Positions 33,281 through 41,148 of a stretch of 42,272 nucleotides of DNA are shown here, piece after piece (position 1 is the stretch's first letter; the number at the start of each line of letters is the position of its first letter). Location of the stretch: positions 1 to 42,272 of the forward strand of contig CALQOD010000013.1 of NCBI GenBank assembly GCA_943332105.1, read 5' to 3'. The notes under the pieces are model-generated. The model did no database searches and had not been told where the DNA came from. It worked only from the letters and a program-made list of their open reading frames with translations. The translations under genes were made by a program, and so were the position numbers. The DNA comes from Chitinophaga pinensis (GTDB lineage: Bacteria > Bacteroidota > Bacteroidia > AKYH767-A > OLB10).

Positions 33281-35752
33281 ATGAAAAAAACACTCTTATT
33301 ATCGTTAATCTCAATTGCGTTTGCGATGGTTTCATCTGCTCAATCATTTCGTGGAGTTGTAATGGAAAAAATTATTAAGTCGCCTGTAGTTGGTGCTATT
33401 GTCACTTTAAAAACAGACACCAACGGACCATTATTAGCTGCGTGCACGACTAACGAATTTGGCAAGTATTCATTACCCAGCAAAATATCAAAAGGCTATC
33501 TCGAAGTAAAATGTTTGGGGTATAAAAAAATTTATGTCCCATTCGATTTAATTTCTAATCCTAGTCCTGTTATTTACCTCGAGTATACTACTTATACCAC
33601 CAATGATGTTATAATCAATGCTTATTGGTTTAAAAATTATTCTCCTGTTACGCATACGACAATTTCTAAAGAAGAACTACAAAAATCAAATCTTGGACAA
33701 GATGTACCTTATGTTATACAAGATTTACCTTCTGTTGTTGTTACGAGTGATGCAGGAAACGGTATTGGGTACACAGGAATTCGTATTCGCGGAAGCGATC
33801 CAACGCGTATAAATGTTTCAGTTAATGGAATTCCAATTAATGATGCTGAATCGCAAGGAATGTATTGGGTAGATATGCCAGATATCGTTTCCTCCTCTGA
33901 AAACATTCAAGTGCAACGTGGAGTTGGCTCGAGCGTGAACGGTGCTGGATCTTTTGGTGGAAGTATAAATTTGACTAGTAAAAATTTATCGTCTATTGCC
34001 TTTGCAAAAAGTGAATGTTCCATTGGTTCATTTAATACACTAAAGAACAATATTTCTTTTGGAAGTGGATTATTAAATGAGCATTTTGCTTTTGAAGGAC
34101 GTTTATCAAGAATAAAAAGCGATGGCTATATTGATCGTGGCAGTTCTGATATGAAATCGTTTTTTGTTTCTGGCTCTTACAACAGCCATTATCTTTATTC
34201 ACGCATCAATATTTTCAGTGGAAAAGAAATCACTTATCAGAGTTGGAATGGAGTACCTGAATCGAGAATGAATGGAGATGTAAATGCTATGAACGAATAT
34301 ATTATTCGCAATGGATTAGATGAAGAGGAAGCAAACAATTTATTAAACAGTGGAAGAAATTATAATTACTTCTCTTATGCTAATCAGGTCGATAATTATC
34401 AGCAGGATCATTATCAATTCTTGAATACAATACGATTTAATTATAAAACTTCTTTGGACATTAACCTTCACTATACAAGAGGAAAAGGATTCTACGAAGA
34501 GTATAAAAAAGATCAGGCATTGTCGAACTATGGCATAGCCGATATTTATTTGAATGTTGATACAATTATATCGTCTAATCTAATCCGTCAGAAATGGCTC
34601 GATAATGATTTTTACGGAACTACTTATAGTCTGAAAAGAGTGTTGTCAGAAAATTCAAAACTTACAATTGGTGGTGGTTTGAATAATTATATCGGAGGAC
34701 ATTTCGGAACAGTAATCTGGGCACAATATGCAGGCAACTCTGAAATCAATAAAAAATACTATAACAACTCGGCTCGTAAAAGTGATTGGAATAATTACGT
34801 ACGATTAGAGAATTTCTTTTTCAATAGTAAAGTCAACACCTTCATCGATTTGCAATTCAGAAATGTTAACTATTACTTCGACGGATTAAATGTTGATGGC
34901 TCTATAAAACCAGATAATGCCAGCTTACAATTCTTTAATCCAAAGGCAGGAATAGCCTATAACTTTAATTCGAAGAACAGTGTTTTCGCAAGTATTGGAA
35001 GCACGCATCAAGAGCCTAACCGAGACGACTATACGCAATCAACTGCTAAAAGCCGTCCACAGGCAGAACAGTTAACGGATATTGAATTAAACTATCGTTA
35101 TACCGACAAACATTTTTACGGACAAGTAACGCTTTACAACATGACTTACAAAAATCAATTGGTGCTAACTGGCGCTGTGAATGATGTTGGAAATTATACT
35201 CGTAGTAATGTAGCAGATAGTTACCGCAGAGGAATAGAGATACAAACTAAATGGTTGCCTACAGATAAAATTAATTTAGGTATGAACCTTACAATTAGCG
35301 AAAATAAAATTAAGCAGTTTGTTGAGTTTACTGATGAGTATGATGCAGACTACAATTATGCTGGTCAATCTAAAATTGTATTTAACAATATCAACATTGC
35401 TTTCTCCGCTGCTGTAATTGGGAATATCAATTTCACGTATCAGTTTAATGAGCATTTATCGGCATCTATTATTGAGCGTTACATCGACAAGCAATATCTA
35501 GATAATACATCCAATGGAAATCGTGTAATAAAAGCATACATGGTTACAGATGCGCGATTAAGTTACAAACGCTCTACTAAGTGGTGTAAAGAGATTAGCT
35601 TTAATGTATTACTAAATAATATCGGAAGCTCGATGTATTCCTCTAACGGTTACACCTATGGGTACAATGTAGCAGGAAGTCGCACGCAGGAAAACTTCTA
35701 TTATCCGCAAGCGCCTTTCAACGCTTTGGGTCAAATTAGCTTGCTATTTTAG
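33281..35752 (+). CDS. TonB-dependent receptor under TPP riboswitch, predicted thiamine uptake
   Basis: An 823-residue outer-membrane receptor. The signal peptide is residues 1-20 (AMVSSA). A carboxypeptidase-regulatory-like domain covers about 22-105 (FRGVVMEKIIKSPVVGAIV). The plug covers about 125-235 with GYTGIRIRGSDPTRINVSVNG and GSFGGSINLTSK. The barrel runs to the terminal Phe (GQISLLF). The specificity is inferred from the TPP riboswitch directly upstream: riboswitch-controlled TonB receptors in Bacteroides take up thiamine. Thiamine phosphates or precursors are also possible. No inner-membrane thiamine transporter lies beside it; the PnuC at 13.9 kb is paired with a riboside kinase instead. 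The 3' end overlaps rsmA by 17 bases. Confidence 0.93.
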   Translation: MKKTLLLSLISIAFAMVSSAQSFRGVVMEKIIKSPVVGAIVTLKTDTNGPLLAACTTNEFGKYSLPSKISKGYLEVKCLGYKKIYVPFDLISNPSPVIYLEYTTYTTNDVIINAYWFKNYSPVTHTTISKEELQKSNLGQDVPYVIQDLPSVVVTSDAGNGIGYTGIRIRGSDPTRINVSVNGIPINDAESQGMYWVDMPDIVSSSENIQVQRGVGSSVNGAGSFGGSINLTSKNLSSIAFAKSECSIGSFNTLKNNISFGSGLLNEHFAFEGRLSRIKSDGYIDRGSSDMKSFFVSGSYNSHYLYSRINIFSGKEITYQSWNGVPESRMNGDVNAMNEYIIRNGLDEEEANNLLNSGRNYNYFSYANQVDNYQQDHYQFLNTIRFNYKTSLDINLHYTRGKGFYEEYKKDQALSNYGIADIYLNVDTIISSNLIRQKWLDNDFYGTTYSLKRVLSENSKLTIGGGLNNYIGGHFGTVIWAQYAGNSEINKKYYNNSARKSDWNNYVRLENFFFNSKVNTFIDLQFRNVNYYFDGLNVDGSIKPDNASLQFFNPKAGIAYNFNSKNSVFASIGSTHQEPNRDDYTQSTAKSRPQAEQLTDIELNYRYTDKHFYGQVTLYNMTYKNQLVLTGAVNDVGNYTRSNVADSYRRGIEIQTKWLPTDKINLGMNLTISENKIKQFVEFTDEYDADYNYAGQSKIVFNNINIAFSAAVIGNINFTYQFNEHLSASIIERYIDKQYLDNTSNGNRVIKAYMVTDARLSYKRSTKWCKEISFNVLLNNIGSSMYSSNGYTYGYNVAGSRTQENFYYPQAPFNALGQISLLF

Positions 35753-36530
35753 AAGCTTGAATAGCTTTCGCCAAAAGCACAAATTGCTCCCACGACAAAG
35801 CCTCTGCACGTAAATTCATAAACGGAATCACGCTCACATCTTCAGGTAACAAAGGTCGTAGTGCATTACGTAATGTTTTGCGACGCTGATTAAATCCTGT
35901 TTTGACAATCATCTTAAAATAAGATTCCTCAATGCCTAATTCTTGGCGTTCATTACGAATCATACGCAACACCCCCGACTTTACCTTTGGTGGCGGAATA
36001 AATTTATTTTCATCAACAGAAAACAGGTATTCTATTTTATACCATGGTTGTAAAAGCACACTCAATATTCCATAGCTTTTATTCCCAGGACCAGAAGCAA
36101 TGCGTTGTGCTACTTCTTTTTGAAACATACCTACCATTGCGGGGATATGCTCTTTGTTTTCAAGTACCGCAAATAAAATCTGTGTTGATATGTTATAAGG
36201 GAAATTACCGATTAAATAAAAAGGCTGAGAAAAAACAGCTTTCAAATTCAGCTGTAAAAAATCACCTTGAATAATTTTATCTTTAAAAGTAGGATAATGT
36301 TGTTCTAAATAAGCTACACTCTGCTTATCCAGTTCAACAGCACTTAAATTTAAATCGGAGCGGTTCAATAAAAACTTGGTTAGGACGCCAGTACCGGGAC
36401 CAATCTCCAGCGCATCCATCTTATTTTCATTCTTCGGTAAAGCATTAACGATAGCCTCAGCAATTGTATCATCATTTAAGAAATGCTGACCGAAACTTTT
36501 CTTGGCTCTAACCGAATCGTGATACATCAT
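35736..36530 (-). CDS. rsmA: 16S rRNA (adenine1518/1519-N6)-dimethyltransferase RsmA (KsgA)
   Basis: A 264-residue methyltransferase that dimethylates two adjacent adenosines in helix 45 of 16S rRNA during 30S maturation. The N-terminus has RAKKSFGQHFLND, the SAM-binding motif is LEIGPGTGVLTKFLL, and the catalytic motif is GNFPYNIS. A small C-terminal helical domain contains FNQRRKTLRNALR. Length fits KsgA. The start overlaps the DUF4286 stop by one base (TAATG), so translation is coupled. The 3' end overlaps the convergent TonB receptor gene by 17 bases. Confidence 0.97.
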   Translation of the reverse strand: MMYHDSVRAKKSFGQHFLNDDTIAEAIVNALPKNENKMDALEIGPGTGVLTKFLLNRSDLNLSAVELDKQSVAYLEQHYPTFKDKIIQGDFLQLNLKAVFSQPFYLIGNFPYNISTQILFAVLENKEHIPAMVGMFQKEVAQRIASGPGNKSYGILSVLLQPWYKIEYLFSVDENKFIPPPKVKSGVLRMIRNERQELGIEESYFKMIVKTGFNQRRKTLRNALRPLLPEDVSVIPFMNLRAEALSWEQFVLLAKAIQASKIAS

Positions 36531-36835
36531 TACTTAACGACCTCTAATAATGTTCTAAAGGCAACAAACTTACCTGAAAACTTTTGTAAAGCATCAGCTT
36601 GCAGTGCTGGTGCGAATTCTTCTTTATATCGTTCATACATGTCCATATTCTGCGCACGATATTGAATCGCATAAGTTATTCCGCCGGAATTCTCATCGCC
36701 GACCAAACGCAAGATAGAATAACTCTCGAACATTCCTGTATTTAATACATCCGGAATATGCGCTTCCATCATCCATTGCAACCATTGCTCAGCAACATCA
36801 TTATCAACGTTTACTGTTACATTATAAATAATCAT
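36530..36835 (-). CDS. DUF4286 family protein
   Basis: A 101-residue cytosolic protein beginning IIYNVTVNVDNDVAEQWLQWM, with HIPDVLNTGMFESYSILRL and YAIQYRAQNMDMYERYKEE. This is the DUF4286 pattern, a ferredoxin-like alpha/beta fold similar to antibiotic-biosynthesis monooxygenase-type dimers; no catalytic role is established. It is translationally coupled to rsmA (TAATG) and sits 37 bases downstream of the TPR gene. From memory the DUF4286-rsmA adjacency is common in Bacteroidota, which hints at a role near translation, but that is inference. Confidence 0.88.
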   Translation of the reverse strand: MIIYNVTVNVDNDVAEQWLQWMMEAHIPDVLNTGMFESYSILRLVGDENSGGITYAIQYRAQNMDMYERYKEEFAPALQADALQKFSGKFVAFRTLLEVVK

Positions 36836-36872
36836 AGCAAAATAAGTAAAGTGTAAAGGTAAAAAAATAGTT

Positions 36873-38690
36873 TTAGAGTTTATCGCCTCTCAAACTTCGG
36901 AAGTGTTTTCTGGCATCTACCACAAATAAACTTCCTGGATATTTAGAAAGAAATGCCTCGAAAATTGTCTTCGCCTTTTCTTTATCATTTAGTTGATCTT
37001 CATACATGCATGCCAATTGATACATCGCATCATCACCTAATACATCATCCGGGAATTTATCGACTACTTCTTGCATAAGCTGTGCTGACATTGTATAGTT
37101 CCCCTTCATTTTATAGATACCAGCTTTCTTAAATAGCACCTCATCGGTTAAAGAGTGCTCCGGAAATTGCTTTAATAACGAATCTAATGTAATTAGCGCC
37201 AAACTATCTTTATGCTGAAAATCGAGTAAGTCCGCACGCGAATACATCAACAACGCATCAATTGTTGTATCCATGTTGGTGTTATCGGTAATTATCAATC
37301 CAAGTTGTAAAGCATCATTTGAAATCAACTGACTCGTTGCAGCCTTTAGTACTTTTAATTGATCTTTTGCCCAATCAAATTCTCCAAGATAATACGATAA
37401 ACGCGCGTTTCTAAATTTCGCTTCACGACCTATCGCATCATTTTTAAAATCTTTATCAACTTGTCCGTATAACAGTGCAGCATCCCAAACCTGTTCATCA
37501 AAAACATAGATATCACCAAGTTCCAATTTACATTCTGCTTTAAATTGATTACTTAAATTCGGAAACTCTAATAACTCATTGAGTAAATCTATTGCACTCT
37601 GTGTATCGTGAATATAAAATGCTTTTAAATGAGCGTAGGATTGTATCAAATTAGCAGTCGCAGCCGACTTACCTAAATCAGTAATAGCAGTTTGATAATC
37701 TAAATCCAACTTCATCAATTCCGCAGGAGTGAATCCTCCGTTCGTAATAATTTTAGTATTAACTGCGTTGATTAATTCAATTCGCGCATTGATATAATTC
37801 ATGCTCTCCTTGCCTTTCTCTAAAATTGTTTGAAAACAATTAATACCTGTTTCATATTCTCCATTGCTCACACATGCACGACCTAAAGCAATTAATCGGT
37901 CGCCATCTTCACCTAAGCGCTTATCTAAAGATTTAGCTTGTATAAAAGCAGATTCAAAATCTTTCTCCTGCAAGAAAAGCCAATACAACAGCTCGCTGAA
38001 GGTTGATGAATTAGGATTCTTCTGAATTTTTCTCAATAATATCTGACGCAACTGATCGGCAACATTACCACTTAAATCATTTATGATTTTTGACTGTAAT
38101 AACGTTTGAACACTTGGCATGTACGAAGCATTAAACTCAATAGCATCGATATACTCAGTTAACATTTCTGTTCCTTTTCCATCCTGCGCGTAGGCATCTG
38201 CCAGCTCAAACGAAAATGGATAAGTGCCCTTTAGAATTTTTCTTCCTTGCAAATACGTCTGCTGCGAAAATTTATAAAGCTGTCGCTGATTAAAAGCATT
38301 TCCCGTCTGAATAATCTGATTCACATCAACAGGAAGATTTTTTATTACATCCGCGTAAGCCTTATCTGCTTTTGCGCTATCCCCCATCAATTCATATAAA
38401 GAACCTAGTTCGATTCTTAAACTTACATCACCCGAAAATTTCTTTTGTTGTTTTTTGATCAGTTTTTCAGCACCTTCAAAATCTTTTAGCTCTAGAAAAC
38501 ATTTCAAATAATTACCAAATGATCCATAAGGATCCTGCTGATAATATTTTTCGTAGTAAACAATTGCTTTATCAAAATCGCCTGTATTAAAATACTGATT
38601 AGCCAACTCGACGTTGGATTGTTGCGCTAATACCGAACAATTTCCTACAAGAAGAAAAACAAATAATAGTATGTTAATTTTTTTCAGCAT
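36873..38690 (-). CDS. Exported tetratricopeptide-repeat protein
   Basis: A 605-residue protein with a signal peptide (1-22, ending SVLAQ). Degenerate helical TPR repeats follow throughout, for example NQYFNTGDFDKAIVYYEKYYQQDPYG near the N-terminus and LFKKAGIYKMKGNYTMSAQLMQEVVDKFPDD near the C-terminus. It ends with a YbgF/BamD-like run (AKTIFEAFLSKYPGSLFVVDARKHFRSLRGDKL). It is probably a periplasmic or outer-membrane scaffold; partners are unknown. Its ATG overlaps the serS stop by one base, so the two genes are translationally coupled. Confidence 0.9.
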   Translation of the reverse strand: MLKKINILLFVFLLVGNCSVLAQQSNVELANQYFNTGDFDKAIVYYEKYYQQDPYGSFGNYLKCFLELKDFEGAEKLIKKQQKKFSGDVSLRIELGSLYELMGDSAKADKAYADVIKNLPVDVNQIIQTGNAFNQRQLYKFSQQTYLQGRKILKGTYPFSFELADAYAQDGKGTEMLTEYIDAIEFNASYMPSVQTLLQSKIINDLSGNVADQLRQILLRKIQKNPNSSTFSELLYWLFLQEKDFESAFIQAKSLDKRLGEDGDRLIALGRACVSNGEYETGINCFQTILEKGKESMNYINARIELINAVNTKIITNGGFTPAELMKLDLDYQTAITDLGKSAATANLIQSYAHLKAFYIHDTQSAIDLLNELLEFPNLSNQFKAECKLELGDIYVFDEQVWDAALLYGQVDKDFKNDAIGREAKFRNARLSYYLGEFDWAKDQLKVLKAATSQLISNDALQLGLIITDNTNMDTTIDALLMYSRADLLDFQHKDSLALITLDSLLKQFPEHSLTDEVLFKKAGIYKMKGNYTMSAQLMQEVVDKFPDDVLGDDAMYQLACMYEDQLNDKEKAKTIFEAFLSKYPGSLFVVDARKHFRSLRGDKL

Positions 38691-39964
38691 TACTTAATCC
38701 ATTCAAATCCTGTGTAAGGAACTAATGCCTTCGGAATTTTTATTCCTTCAGGCGTTTGATTATTTTCAAGCATCGCTGCTACTATACGAGGTAACGCTAA
38801 TGCACTGCCGTTTAGTGTATGTGCCAACTGCGGCTTTGCACTTCCTTCGCGATAACGTAGTTTCAAGCGGTTCGATTGAAATGTTTCAAAGTTTGATACA
38901 GAGCTCACCTCTAACCAGCGCTGTTGTGCTGCCGACCATACTTCCATATCGTACGTTAATGCAGAAGCAAAACTCATATCACCACCACATAAGCGAAGTG
39001 TACGGAAAGGCAATTCTAATTCGTGTAATAAACTCGCAACATAGTCTTTCATCTCCTCTAAAATAGCATAGCTCGTATCAGGATGTGCTACCTGAACAAT
39101 CTCTACTTTATCGAACTGATGTAAACGATTCAAACCGCGTACATGCGCTCCGTAAGATCCTGCTTCGCGACGAAAACAAGGAGTGTAAGCAGTATATTTA
39201 ATTGGCAATGACTCCGCCTTTACAATCTCATCTCTAAACATATTTGTCACTGGCACTTCAGCAGTAGGAATTAGATAAAACCCATCACCGGTTACATGAT
39301 ACATCTGCCCTTCTTTATCAGGCAACTGACCTGTTCCATAACCTGAATCAGCATTGATTAAAATGGGGGGTTGAACTTCATAGTATCCTGCTTTATCCGC
39401 ACGATCTAAAAAGAAATTAATCAACGCACGTTGCAATTTGGCTCCTTGTCCTTTATAAACCGGGAACCCAGCACCTGTAATTTTATTTCCTAATTCGAAA
39501 TCGATAATATCATATTTAGATGTCAGCTCCCAATGCGGAACTGCAGTATCAGGCAATACAGGTAATGATTCCGTACTTTTATAAATCACTTCATTCTCCT
39601 CTGGCGTTTTACCTGCGGGCACAGAAGTATGCGGCATATTAGGAAGAGTGACTAAAATATCATTGATAGCAACTTCTGCATTCGCTACCCCTTCTTCAAG
39701 AATTTTACTACGTTCTTTTAACTGTATACTTTTCGCTTTCAGTTCATCGGCTCTATCTTTATTGCCCGACCTAAACATCTCTCCTATTTGTTTCGCGATG
39801 TTATTTTGCTCAGCAAGTAATCCTTCTAATTCAGTTTGTTTTTTTCGTTTATCTGCATCAAGTGACAGCACCTTATCGAGCGATGAAGCAGCATCAATAT
39901 TTTTAATGGCCAATCGTTCTAGAACAAAGTCTTTCTTCTCACGAATAACATTCAATTGCAACAT
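38690..39964 (-). CDS. serS: Seryl-tRNA synthetase
   Basis: A 424-residue class II aminoacyl-tRNA synthetase that charges tRNA-Ser (and tRNA-Sec where present). The N-terminal coiled-coil arm covers about residues 30-105 (KRKKQTELEGLLAEQNN ... SKILEEGV). Motif 2 is CFRREAGSYG with RGLNRLHQFDKVE, and the TAEVPVTN segment of the active site precedes it. Motif 3 lies in HTLNGSALALPRIVAAMLENNQ. Length is typical. It heads a minus-strand cluster with TPR, DUF4286 and rsmA. A -7 box TACATTTG sits at 39992-39999, 27 bases before the ATG. Confidence 0.98.
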   Translation of the reverse strand: MLQLNVIREKKDFVLERLAIKNIDAASSLDKVLSLDADKRKKQTELEGLLAEQNNIAKQIGEMFRSGNKDRADELKAKSIQLKERSKILEEGVANAEVAINDILVTLPNMPHTSVPAGKTPEENEVIYKSTESLPVLPDTAVPHWELTSKYDIIDFELGNKITGAGFPVYKGQGAKLQRALINFFLDRADKAGYYEVQPPILINADSGYGTGQLPDKEGQMYHVTGDGFYLIPTAEVPVTNMFRDEIVKAESLPIKYTAYTPCFRREAGSYGAHVRGLNRLHQFDKVEIVQVAHPDTSYAILEEMKDYVASLLHELELPFRTLRLCGGDMSFASALTYDMEVWSAAQQRWLEVSSVSNFETFQSNRLKLRYREGSAKPQLAHTLNGSALALPRIVAAMLENNQTPEGIKIPKALVPYTGFEWIK

Positions 39965-39991
39965 AATCTAACTAATATTTATTTACTGCTA

Positions 39992-39999
39992 CAAATGTA
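39992..39999 (-). promoter_or_regulatory. -7 promoter box for the serS cluster
   Basis: On the minus strand TACATTTG is an exact TAnnTTTG match 27 bases before the serS ATG. No clear -33 TTG was seen at the usual spacing. Confidence 0.45.
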
Positions 40000-40071
40000 A
40001 CCGATTTACATCTATTTTAGCAGCCGTGGTACGAAGCAAATTTAAAAACGTTTGCCTTTAGGAATACCGAC

Positions 40072-40545
40072 ATGGAAGAATACAGAAAAAAATGCTGTTT
40101 GGCCCTTCTGCTCGATGAACAATCGGAGTCGGAAGATATTCTTCATGCTCTTGCTGAGACGCCCTATCATACTGTGATTTGGAAAAGCAACTCGAGTATT
40201 AATCCTAATGAAATGCTACTTCCCGAAGGTCCAATGCCCGAAGTTTTAAATACTGTTTTTGAAGATGGATTCTCGAGAGGATTTCGAAAAGTAGTTATCT
40301 TGAAACCTACTACTGAAATAAACCCAGCATTATTAGATGAAGCTTTTTTAAGTCTGAAACTGCTAGAATGTTGCATTGGTTTAAAAGACAATGGTGATTT
40401 TTATTTACTTGGAATGAATGACTTCCGACCAGAGATTTTATCATTTATACCTCCTGACGATGTAGCGGTGAGCAAAAAAATTATTCGCCGTATTGGCGAT
40501 CAGAAATTAGCCTTGTATAAGACTCCGACTTTGCAGTCTGAATAA
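40072..40545 (+). CDS. Short, degenerate DUF2064/glycosyltransferase-like protein
   Basis: A 157-residue cytosolic protein. The stretch FEDGFSRGFRKVVILKPTTEINPALLDEAFLSLKLLE, followed by CIGLKDNGDFYLLGM, aligns by eye with the TIGR04282/DUF2064 family, a GT-A-fold group whose members have GSDCPDLTP-like and DGGYYLLG motifs. Here the IGSDCPD part reads LKPTTEI and DGGYYLLG reads NGDFYLLG, so the nucleotide-sugar/metal site appears lost. The protein is also shorter than usual (about 200 residues). It may be an inactive or repurposed member. Confidence in the family is moderate. It diverges from serS by about 107 bases. Confidence 0.65.
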   Translation: MEEYRKKCCLALLLDEQSESEDILHALAETPYHTVIWKSNSSINPNEMLLPEGPMPEVLNTVFEDGFSRGFRKVVILKPTTEINPALLDEAFLSLKLLECCIGLKDNGDFYLLGMNDFRPEILSFIPPDDVAVSKKIIRRIGDQKLALYKTPTLQSE

Positions 40546-40555
40546 CTTAACATAT

Positions 40556-40983
40556 TGTACTCTAGCAGTACAGGCTCCTACTTTTTTCTGTAGCAAAAAA
40601 AGTAGGCAAAAATGCCACCGCTGTAAAATAATTGCGGAGCTTACTTCTTGCGCATCGGAAATAACCGAACTCGCAATGTAGGACGGGGCCGACATAGCTC
40701 AAACACCGCTTATTTCTGATCGTTGCTTTCTTCGTCAGCTAATTCCCGCAATTGTTTTAAGGCGGACCCTATTTTTTAATTAATAAAATAAATCGGCCTC
40801 AGTTTATTCGGTTTTTGACGAAGATAAAATTGCGTTAAACAAATTTAGAAGTTCCGAGCCTGTGAGGAAATCACTGAATTTGTAGCAATTTTATCAAGGA
40901 AAAAATTTGCATGCAAAAGAATAAAGTGCAGCCTTGACTTTTTCTTTGGTTCTTTCAATTTGTGTCAAGACAAAAGAAAGAAC
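40556..40983. repeat. Candidate structured interspersed element (non-coding)
   Basis: The stretch is bounded by A/T-rich hairpins: CCTACTTTTTT (40577-40587) with its complement at 40596-40606, and GTTCTTTC (40949-40956) with GAAAGAAC (40976-40983). Inside is a long stem, GATAAAATTGC (40823-40833) with GCAATTTTATC (40885-40895). That stem continues inward with ACAAATT/AATTTGT and TTCC/GGAA. Its base composition (local G/C-rich patches) differs from the flanking DNA. From memory, sequences of this look recur between genes in Bacteroidota genomes, so it may be a dispersed repeat, but copy number cannot be judged from one window. No target-site duplication is evident. Confidence 0.5.
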
Positions 40984-41115
40984 ATTCAATAAATTAATCA
41001 TAACTAGAAAATAGTTATTGAAAACCAATTATTATCATATTCTCTTAGCTATTTTAAAAGTAGCCACTTATTAGGTTGCTTTTATTAACAATTACTCTTA
41101 TACCTAAATTTCCCT

Positions 41116-41123
41116 TACTTTTG
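41116..41123 (+). promoter_or_regulatory. -7 promoter box for the amino-acid dehydrogenase gene
   Basis: TACTTTTG is an exact TAnnTTTG match ending 25 bases before the ATG at 41149. No -33 TTG was found at the expected distance. Confidence 0.5.
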
Positions 41124-41148
41124 CATCTTCAAAATACCAATAAAAATC

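Larger units (their letters stand above)
40546..41148. other. Gene-free 0.6-kb stretch with several inverted repeats
   Basis: No credible coding frame is present. The left 430 bases are dense in inverted repeats: TGTACT/AGTACA (40556-40572), an 11-bp arm pair 40577-40587/40596-40606, TTGCG/CGCAA (40648-40676), the long imperfect hairpin 40823-40895, and GTTCTTTC/GAAAGAAC (40949-40983). The right 165 bases are plain AT-rich DNA leading to a promoter at 41116-41123. Confidence 0.6.

Noticed and set aside
40507-40695. Minus-strand small frame at the start of the structured intergenic element
   Set aside because: It overlaps the 3' end of the DUF2064-like gene and the inverted repeats, has no promoter box and no recognisable protein features.
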